Of a stretch of 10,437 bases of DNA, positions 1-5,610 are shown piece after piece; the first letter of the stretch is position 1, and the number at the start of each line of letters is the position of its first letter. Origin of the DNA: Pseudomonadota bacterium (GTDB lineage: Bacteria > Pseudomonadota > Gammaproteobacteria > Steroidobacterales > Steroidobacteraceae). The position numbers and the translations under genes are program-made. The notes below the pieces were generated by a model. That model was not told the DNA's origin, made no database searches, and was given only the letters and a program-made list of their open reading frames with translations. The DNA lies in contig JAFEDW010000052.1 in NCBI GenBank assembly GCA_018241455.1, positions 1 to 10,437 on the forward strand, written 5' to 3'.

Positions 1-510
1 GCCACCGGCCGCGGCGAGCCCGCGCTGCGCGCCGCGGGCCGGACGTGACAGGCGTGCGCGGCGGCGCGGTGCGCGGCGAGCGGCCAGCGGCACGCCGGTG
101 CGCTGGGCGATCGTCGTCAGGGTCAGGAACACTTCATCGATGCAGACCAGCGCCGGCAGCAAGCCGTCGCCGCTCGGCGTCGCCGCGCTGCGCGCCACCT
201 CGAGCGCCTGCAGCGTCTGCTCGAAGGCGCGCACCAGCGAAGGCATCGACAGCGCGGTCGCCTGCCGCAGCAATTGCGCGTAGTGGGCCTGCAGGCGGGC
301 GAGCTTGGCGACGAACTGCTCCGGCTCGCGCGCGCGCTGCGCCAGCAGCGTGCGCACGCGGGTCAGCGTGCGCGCGGCGTAAGCCATGAAATTGCGCAGC
401 GCCGGGCGATCGACCTGCAGCAGCTCGGCGAGCTGCGTGTGTTCCTCGCGCAGCCGCGTCAGCTCGAGCTGCGTGGATTCAATCGTGGCCGGCTCAGGCT
501 GCATCGGCAT
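1..510 (-). CDS. Hpt-like helical signalling protein, partial (C-terminus beyond left edge)
   Basis: The frame is open from the ATG at 510 to base 1, giving 170 codons with no stop, so the gene is cut by the window edge. A second in-frame ATG lies at 504 and neither start has a visible Shine-Dalgarno. The start overlaps the end of the upstream kinase gene by 11-17 bases, which suggests translational coupling. Numbering from the 504 start, residues about 10-35 look like a charged helix. Residues about 33-135 show the spacing of a CheA/ArcB-type histidine phosphotransfer (Hpt) four-helix bundle, including a segment (LSMPSLVRAFEQTL) resembling the helix after the active His. The HxxKG phosphorylation motif is absent; the nearest His is in LQAHYAQLL. 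From about residue 140 it becomes Arg/Ala-rich, probably a linker to a further domain. The Hpt assignment is by pattern only; it could be another helical bundle. It probably works with the kinase. Confidence 0.6.
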   Translation of the reverse strand, partial: MPMQPEPATIESTQLELTRLREEHTQLAELLQVDRPALRNFMAYAARTLTRVRTLLAQRAREPEQFVAKLARLQAHYAQLLRQATALSMPSLVRAFEQTLQALEVARSAATPSGDGLLPALVCIDEVFLTLTTIAQRTGVPLAARRAPRRRARLSRPARGAQRGLAAAGG

Positions 511-1774
511 TACGCGCAGCAGGTGGCATCGCCGCCAGCTGGTCCAGTTCGGTCAACACCGCCTGCATGTCCGGGCAGCGCTGCTCGCGATCGCGCGCCA
601 TCAGGCGGGACAACAGCGGCTCGTAGATCGCGAGGTGCGGCGGCAGCGGCGGGCGCTCGCCGGATACGTGCTGCTGCATGAGATCCATCGCGCTGACGCC
701 GGTGTACGGCTTGTGCCCGGCGAGCATTTCGAAGAACACCACGCCGAGCGCGTACTGGTCGCTCCGCGGATCGAGCTCGCGGCCCTGCACCTGCTCGGGA
801 CTCATGTAGTACGGCGAGCCGCGCAGCACGCCGATCGCGGTGCTGTGCGTCGTCGCGTCCATGTGCTTGGCAAGGCCGAAGTCGATCAGCACGACCGAAC
901 CGTCGGGCCGCAGCATGATATTCGGCGGCTTGAGGTCACGATGCAGGATGCCGGCCGTGTGCACCACGCGCAGTGCCTTGGCGATGCGCTGGGCGTAGGC
1001 CACCGCCTCGTCGCTGCTCAGCGGATGGAGCAAGCGCTGCTTGAGATCGCCGCAGGCGAAGTATTCCATCGCGAGGAACTCGCGCCCCTCGTGCACGCCG
1101 TAATCGTAGATGTCGACGACACCGGGGTCGCGCAACGCCGCGATGGCCGCGTACTCGCGCGCGAACTGCGGCACGTCGCCGGCCTCGCTGTCGCCGGGTT
1201 CGCTGATCTTCAGCGCCACCGGCCGCTGCAGCGCCGCGCTGCGCGCCAGCCATACGCTGGCGCGCGCCGAGCGGCCGAGCTGGCGCAACAGCGTGTAGTT
1301 GGGGATTTCCAGCCCGGGCGATACGCGGTCGCCGCGGCGACGCGTGGCACTGGCGAGCCGGCGGGCGCGCCGGCGGCTCGCGTGCATGACCTTGCGCAGC
1401 GTCCGCCCGAGCAGGTGCGCATCGAGCAGGTCGCGCGGCAGGTAGGCCGCCGCCCCGAGGCGCGAGGCGCGGATCGCGGTGAGTTCGTTGCCATCGGCCG
1501 CGACCATGATCACCGGCGGGAGCTGGCGCTGGCGGCGCAGCGTGCGCAGCAACTCGATGCCCTCGCAGCTGTCGTCGGCTTCGCGGGCAAAACGCGCGCA
1601 CAGCAGCACCACGTCGTAGCTGCGGCGGTTGATGCTGGCGCGACGCTGTTCGAATTGAGCGAGGTCGAGGCTCGGCGGGTCGGCGTCAGGCCAGAGCGTC
1701 TGCAGGTGATGCCGCAGCCACTGGCGTTGCTGCTCGTCGCGGCCGGCGATGAGGATCCGTGGCGTCACCTGCAC
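494..1774 (-). CDS. Degenerate receiver domain fused to Ser/Thr protein kinase
   Basis: 426 residues, GTG start at 1774; no ATG lies upstream in frame and another GTG follows two codons later, so the exact start is uncertain. Residues about 5-130 fold-match a response-regulator receiver (PRILIAG, then YDVVLLC, PPVIMVAADG, GAAAYLPRDLL), but the phosphoacceptor Asp position is Cys59 (codon TGC) and the switch Lys is Arg. Residues about 158-412 are a Hanks-type Ser/Thr kinase: VALK (Lys189), HRDLKPPN (278-285), DFG (298-300) and SPEQ (325-328). The catalytic residues are all present, so it is probably active. The glycine loop is weak: G167-x-S-x-x-A-S-V in place of GxGxxGxV. There is no transmembrane segment, so it is cytoplasmic. 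Its gene end overlaps the Hpt-like gene downstream. The kinase assignment is secure; the receiver being phosphorylation-independent is inferred. Confidence 0.92.
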   Translation of the reverse strand: MQVTPRILIAGRDEQQRQWLRHHLQTLWPDADPPSLDLAQFEQRRASINRRSYDVVLLCARFAREADDSCEGIELLRTLRRQRQLPPVIMVAADGNELTAIRASRLGAAAYLPRDLLDAHLLGRTLRKVMHASRRRARRLASATRRRGDRVSPGLEIPNYTLLRQLGRSARASVWLARSAALQRPVALKISEPGDSEAGDVPQFAREYAAIAALRDPGVVDIYDYGVHEGREFLAMEYFACGDLKQRLLHPLSSDEAVAYAQRIAKALRVVHTAGILHRDLKPPNIMLRPDGSVVLIDFGLAKHMDATTHSTAIGVLRGSPYYMSPEQVQGRELDPRSDQYALGVVFFEMLAGHKPYTGVSAMDLMQQHVSGERPPLPPHLAIYEPLLSRLMARDREQRCPDMQAVLTELDQLAAMPPAARNADAA

Positions 1775-1919
1775 GATCCACGAGGCTGGGTGTGTGGCGC
1801 GATTTGTGGCACAGCGTTCATTCGGCCGCGATGGACGGGCGGGCGCCGCCCGGGACGCTGAGGACTTTACGTTTTCCGGCGCAGCGCGCGGTTACGCGGG
1901 ACTCAATCTGTGATGCGCT

Positions 1920-1934
1920 CGGGCGGAGCGCCCG
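1920..1934. other. GC hairpin in divergent spacer
   Basis: A perfect 6-bp stem (CGGGCG / CGCCCG) with a GAG loop. A second hairpin with the same stem and a five-base loop lies at 1836-1852. There is no T-run on either side, so these are not classic intrinsic terminators. They may be regulatory, or they may be chance products of GC-rich sequence. Confidence 0.3.
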
Positions 1935-1940
1935 CCAAAG

Positions 1941-1956
1941 TGTGACGCGCCTCACG
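1941..1956. promoter_or_regulatory. Candidate CRP/Clp-family binding site
   Basis: TGTGA-N6-TCACG matches the CRP-family consensus TGTGA-N6-TCACA in 9 of 10 arm positions. It is preceded by AAAG, in line with the A-rich flank of CRP sites. It lies in the 201-base spacer between the kinase gene (leftward) and the reductase gene (rightward). Its centre is about 27 bases upstream of the predicted reductase start point, inside the -35/-10 spacer, where binding should repress. For the kinase gene it would sit far upstream and could activate. The match is seen directly; the function is inferred. Confidence 0.5.
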
Positions 1957-1969
1957 CGCGTGCTACCCT
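1942..1969 (+). promoter_or_regulatory. Candidate promoter of the reductase gene, leaderless
   Basis: GTGACG (1942-1947) resembles a -35 box. After a 16-base spacer comes an extended -10, TG-C-TACCCT (hexamer 1964-1969), matching the three most conserved positions of TATAAT. The expected start point, 6-7 bases further on, coincides with the GTG start codon at 1976. No Shine-Dalgarno precedes that GTG, which fits a leaderless mRNA. Confidence 0.45.
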
Positions 1970-1975
1970 GACCGC

Positions 1976-3214
1976 GTGCCAGGACCCATCGTCATCATCG
2001 GCGCCGGCCAGGCCGGCGTGCAGATCGCGGAGTCGCTCCGTCACGAGAAGTACGACGGCCCGATCGCGCTGCTCGGCGCCGAGGCGCACGGGCCCTACAA
2101 TCGTCCGCCGCTGTCGAAGAAGTGGCTGCTGGAACGCGGCAGCGTCGCGTCGCTGGCGATCCGCTCGCTCGAGGTGCTCGAGCGCCGCAAGATCGATCTC
2201 CACACCCAGACGACTGTCACCGCGGTCGACCGCGCCGCGCGCACCGTCACCTGCGCCGACGGCCGGCAATATGCATACGGCGGACTGGCGCTGGCCACCG
2301 GCGCGCGGCTGCGCACGCTGCCGATTCCGGGCGCGGACTTGCGCAACGTATTGGGGCTGCGCACGCTCGATGACGCACAGCTCATCGGCGAGGCGCTCGA
2401 TGCCTGCGTCGCCGCGGGCCAGCCGCTGGTCGTGATCGGCGGCGGTTTCATCGGGCTCGAGGTCGCGGCGACGGCGCGCAAGCGCGGCCTGGCCGTCACG
2501 GTGCTGGAAGGTCTCGATCGGCTGATGTCGCGCGTCGTTGCGCCGATCGTTTCGGAGGCGGCGGCGCAGCTGCACCGCTCGCACGGCGTGGAGCTGGTGT
2601 TCGGCGCACGCGTCGCCGAGCTGCTGGGCAGCGCCGGCGCGGTGCGCGCCGTGCGCATGGCGGACGGGCGCGAATATCCGGCCGGTTGTGTCGTCGTCGG
2701 AGTCGGTGTCGAACCCGAGGACACGCTGGCGCGCGCGGCCGGACTCGAATGTGACCGCGGCATCGTCGTCGATGCGTGCGCGCGCAGCTCCGATCCGCAG
2801 ATCGTCGCCGCGGGCGATTGCTGCGCCCGGCGCACGGCCGCGGGCACGTTGCTGCGGCTCGAGTCGGTGCAGAACGCGGTCGAGCAGGGCATGGCGGCCG
2901 CGGCGTCGCTGCTCGGTCACGAGCGACCGGTGAAATCAGCGCCGTGGTTCTGGTCCGACCAATACGACGTGCGCCTGCAGATGGTGGGTCTGAGCCAGGG
3001 TTACGAGGAAGTGGTCACGCGCGGCGAGGTGGCGCAGTTCACGTTCTCGGCGTTCTATTTCCGCGGCGGACGGTTGCTGGCGGTGGATTCGCTGAACCAC
3101 CCGCACTATCACATGCTGAGCCGGCGCCTGCTGGACCGGGGCCTGTCGCCGACGCCGGCACAGGCCGCGGACGAGAATTTCAACCTGCAATCGCTGCTCG
3201 CCGCCCCGGGATGA
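1976..3214 (+). CDS. FAD-dependent NAD(P)H:ferredoxin reductase-type oxidoreductase
   Basis: 412 residues, GTG start directly before the N-terminal FAD motif. It belongs to the putidaredoxin/rhodocoxin/rubredoxin reductase family, which passes electrons from NAD(P)H through FAD to a small ferredoxin or rubredoxin serving a P450 or dioxygenase. Seen: FAD-binding GAGQAG (9-14), RPPLSK (43-48) typical of this family, ATGARLR (107-113), the NAD(P)-binding Rossmann motif GGGFIG (155-160) followed by VTVLEG, a second FAD motif AAGD (278-281), and a C-terminal dimerisation/reductase domain starting near PWFWSDQYDVRLQ (323-335). No CxxC redox pair is placed as in disulfide reductases. It stands alone, with no ferredoxin, P450 or oxygenase gene in the window, so its partner is unknown. 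It could also act as a rubredoxin or nitrite-type reductase component. The family call is firm; the substrate is not. Confidence 0.93.
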   Translation: MPGPIVIIGAGQAGVQIAESLRHEKYDGPIALLGAEAHGPYNRPPLSKKWLLERGSVASLAIRSLEVLERRKIDLHTQTTVTAVDRAARTVTCADGRQYAYGGLALATGARLRTLPIPGADLRNVLGLRTLDDAQLIGEALDACVAAGQPLVVIGGGFIGLEVAATARKRGLAVTVLEGLDRLMSRVVAPIVSEAAAQLHRSHGVELVFGARVAELLGSAGAVRAVRMADGREYPAGCVVVGVGVEPEDTLARAAGLECDRGIVVDACARSSDPQIVAAGDCCARRTAAGTLLRLESVQNAVEQGMAAAASLLGHERPVKSAPWFWSDQYDVRLQMVGLSQGYEEVVTRGEVAQFTFSAFYFRGGRLLAVDSLNHPHYHMLSRRLLDRGLSPTPAQAADENFNLQSLLAAPG

Positions 3215-3235
3215 ACAGGGCCCGAGGGCCGCGCG

Positions 3236-3946
3236 TCACTGCCGGCCGAGCAGGAATTCGGCACCGCGGTATTCGAGCACGACGCCGTCGCGCGTGATCT
3301 GGCGCACTTCCGCGCCTTCGGGCGTGACGTCGCCTTCGCGCACCTTGTGCATGTTGATGAAGGCGTAGCGGTCAGCCGGATTCGGTGCGTAGACATGCAG
3401 GTCGAGGCGCAGCTCGGGCACGGAGCCGTTGAGCTCGGCGTAATTGCGCACCGTCGCGCCGTTGGCGCCGTTCGCACCGTTTGCACCGTTCGCGCCAGTG
3501 CTCGCGCCCGCTGCCCCGTTGCGTGCGTCGGCCGCGACGGCGGGCGCATTGTCCGCCGGGTTGTCGCTCGCCTGGTCGGCCGCCGTAGTTTCGCCCGACT
3601 GCGCGGCCGACTCGAGTGGCGCGACCTGCGTAACCAGCGCCGATCCGTTGGCAACACCAGAGTCTGGCGCGGCGCCAGCGGCCGCCGCTGGCGGCATGCC
3701 CGCAGTTCCCCGCGCGGCGGGCGGCGACACGCTGGTATTTGCGGCGGTTTGCGCGGGTGCGGGCCTGGTACGCAGCGCGAGCCAGCCGAGCACGCCGATG
3801 CCCGCCAGCAGCACCAGCCCCACCGCGATGGCCCACGTCGGCAGTGCGCGCGCCGGCGGCGCGATGCGCATTTCGAGCAAGGCGGGGCCGGCCTGCCGCT
3901 GGCGCTCGGCCTCCGATTTCTTCAGTGCGTCGAGGATGAATGACAT
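3236..3946 (-). CDS. gspB: Type II secretion system assembly protein GspB
   Basis: 236 residues. The N-terminus MSFILDALKKSEAERQRQ is the hallmark of GspB/ExeB/OutB proteins. A single transmembrane helix follows (about 38-58), then a long Ala/Pro/Gly/Asn-rich periplasmic linker (about 60-165), and then the conserved C-terminal domain (about 167-234; LRLDLHVYAPNP, AFINMHKVREGD, GVVLEYRGAEFLL). In the family, GspB is anchored in the inner membrane, pairs with GspA/ExeA and helps the secretin GspD pass through and assemble across peptidoglycan. The ATG lies 3 bases after the exeA stop, so the two are surely co-transcribed. The linker carries an Asn-Gly-Ala repeat of low complexity. The gene ends 21 bases from the convergent reductase gene. 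No other T2SS genes are in view. Confidence 0.93.
   Translation of the reverse strand: MSFILDALKKSEAERQRQAGPALLEMRIAPPARALPTWAIAVGLVLLAGIGVLGWLALRTRPAPAQTAANTSVSPPAARGTAGMPPAAAAGAAPDSGVANGSALVTQVAPLESAAQSGETTAADQASDNPADNAPAVAADARNGAAGASTGANGANGANGANGATVRNYAELNGSVPELRLDLHVYAPNPADRYAFINMHKVREGDVTPEGAEVRQITRDGVVLEYRGAEFLLGRQ
3461..3496 (-). repeat. Four tandem 9-bp units in the gspB linker
   Basis: On the plus strand the units are GTTGGCGCC, GTTCGCACC, GTTTGCACC and GTTCGCGCC, with decayed units on both sides. Read on the minus strand they encode repeating Gly-Ala-Asn in the periplasmic linker of GspB (about residues 151-164). The unit is a multiple of three, so gain or loss of units would change linker length without breaking the frame. 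Confidence 0.85.
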
Positions 3947-3949
3947 GCG

Positions 3950-5593
3950 TCAGCTCGCGGCGCCGGCCGCCAGCGTGACCGGCGGCTTGTCCAGGGATTG
4001 CAGCAGCGGCGTGCCGGGCGCCGCCAGCACGGCGTCGAGCAGCATCTGCGTCTCGATGCCGGCGACGCCGTCCACGGCCAGGTGGTGGGCGCGCTGGAAA
4101 TCCTCTACCAGCTGCGTGAGCGCGTCGTCGAAACTGAAGCCGTGGGCGTTGTCGGCCGGCGCACTGCTGGCCTGCAGCAGTTGCGTGCGCAGCTTGTGCA
4201 CCGCCGGGCCGTGCATGCCCGGGCGCAGTTCGTTGACCGGCAGGCTCGGCGGGCGCCACAGCACGACGCAGTCGCCATACCAGTAGCGCGACAGTTCCGA
4301 GATCGGCACGCGCACGTTGCGTTCGCCGACTTTCAGCTCGGCGGCGTCGGTGCCGATGCCGGCCAGCACGACCTGCCGCGGCGCACCGCCGTCATCGACC
4401 AGCATCAGGATGGCCGGTCGCTTCAGGTCGCGCAGCTGCGCCAGCGAGCTGTGCAGCGTGACGCAGTTGAGCTTCTGCGCCACTGCCTGCGTGCAGGGAT
4501 CGGCAGGGCCCGGCGCGTAGCTGGCATTCCACAGCGCGAACAGCGCCGTGAAGGCCGCATCGGCCGTGGTGGCGCCGCTGTCGGCGGCCAGAGCCTGCGC
4601 CAGCGTCGGTGGCGGTTTCGGTTTGGCGACCGGCGGCGCGACGACTGCGGCGCGGGCCGGGGCGTGCCGGCCCAGGTAACCGAATCCCGGCGCCGGCAGG
4701 AACCGCCACGCGAGTCCCGCCGCCGCGAGCAGCAACAGCAATCCGCCCGCCCATGCGGCCGGTGGCAGCCATGCCGGCCACAACGCACGTCCATACACTT
4801 CGCCGGCGGCGCGCCGCACCAGCGCCGCATCGACTTCGTGGCGGTCCTCGGTATAGGCGCCCAGCAGCGCGCGATCACAGATGACGTTGATGACGCGCGG
4901 CACGCCGCGGCTGCGGCGATGCACTTCGCGCAAGCCGGCGGGCGTGAAGATGTCGCTGGTCGCGCCCGCGACGCGCAGGCGGTGGCGCACGTAGGCCGCC
5001 GTGTCATCGCGCGCCAGCGGCTGCAGGTGGCAGCGCGCGGTGACACGTTGCGCGAGCTGGCGCAGGTCGTTGCGGTTCAGCAGTTCGCGCAGCTCGGGCT
5101 GGCCGATCAGGATGATCTGCAGCAGCTTCTGCGAATCCGTCTCAAGATTGGTGAGCAGCCGCACCTGTTCGAGCACCTCGGCGGTGAGGTTCTGCGCCTC
5201 GTCGACGATCAGCACCGCGCGCCGGCCTTCGGCGTGGATGCGCAGCAGCTTGCGGTTGAGCAGGTCGACCAGCATCTTGCCGTTGCCGGCGGCGGATGAC
5301 ACGTCGACGCCGAGTTCTTCGCAGATCGCCTGCACGAACTCCGCCGGCGTGAGGCGCGGGTTGATGATCAGCGCGATGTCGGCATTGTTCGGCGAGCGCG
5401 CCAGCAGCGAGCGGATCGTCGTGGTCTTGCCGGTGCCGACTTCGCCGGTCAGCTGGATGAAGCCGCCGGCATCGTTGATGCCGTACACCAGGTGCGCGAG
5501 CGCATCGGCATGCTGCCGGCCCAGGTACAGGTAGCGGGGATCGGGCGTGATCGCGAAGGGTTTCTCGGCGAGGCCGAAACTGGCGATGTACAT
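3950..5593 (-). CDS. exeA: ExeA/GspA-type AAA+ ATPase with peptidoglycan-binding C-terminus
   Basis: 547 residues, ATG at 5593. Residues about 1-265 are a cytoplasmic AAA ATPase: the N-terminal FGLAEKPFAITPDPRYLYLG typical of ExeA, Walker A GEVGTGKT (50-57), Walker B VLIVDEAQN (127-135) and a sensor-type IGQPEL (163-168). A transmembrane helix spans about 279-299. A Pro/Ala-rich stretch follows, then a C39-peptidase-like region (about 340-450) and a PG_binding_1-type domain (about 455-525; LRPGMHGPAVHKLR, VEDFQRAHHLAVDGVAG). ExeA of Aeromonas binds peptidoglycan and, with ExeB, lets the secretin ExeD multimerise in the outer membrane. In the C39-like part the usual catalytic His region reads PRQVVLAGI, so it is probably not a working protease. 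It lies 17 bases after fadE and 3 before gspB. No good Shine-Dalgarno is seen. Confidence 0.94.
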   Translation of the reverse strand: MYIASFGLAEKPFAITPDPRYLYLGRQHADALAHLVYGINDAGGFIQLTGEVGTGKTTTIRSLLARSPNNADIALIINPRLTPAEFVQAICEELGVDVSSAAGNGKMLVDLLNRKLLRIHAEGRRAVLIVDEAQNLTAEVLEQVRLLTNLETDSQKLLQIILIGQPELRELLNRNDLRQLAQRVTARCHLQPLARDDTAAYVRHRLRVAGATSDIFTPAGLREVHRRSRGVPRVINVICDRALLGAYTEDRHEVDAALVRRAAGEVYGRALWPAWLPPAAWAGGLLLLLAAAGLAWRFLPAPGFGYLGRHAPARAAVVAPPVAKPKPPPTLAQALAADSGATTADAAFTALFALWNASYAPGPADPCTQAVAQKLNCVTLHSSLAQLRDLKRPAILMLVDDGGAPRQVVLAGIGTDAAELKVGERNVRVPISELSRYWYGDCVVLWRPPSLPVNELRPGMHGPAVHKLRTQLLQASSAPADNAHGFSFDDALTQLVEDFQRAHHLAVDGVAGIETQMLLDAVLAAPGTPLLQSLDKPPVTLAAGAAS

Positions 5594-5610
5594 GGGCGCT
5601 GATCGGCCTG

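Noticed and set aside
386..1861. Long plus-strand open frame of 491 codons opposite the kinase
   Set aside because: It is Arg/Ala/His-rich with no domain pattern; the opposite strand carries a recognisable kinase. It is a shadow of GC-rich coding DNA.
3215..3235. Possible bidirectional terminator between the convergent reductase and gspB
   Set aside because: The only hairpin is a 4-bp GGCC/GGCC stem at 3219-3230 with no T-run on either strand; too weak to call.
3998..5299. Plus-strand 433-codon open frame opposite exeA
   Set aside because: Composition is Gln/Arg/Ala-rich and lacks motifs, while the minus strand encodes a clear ExeA.
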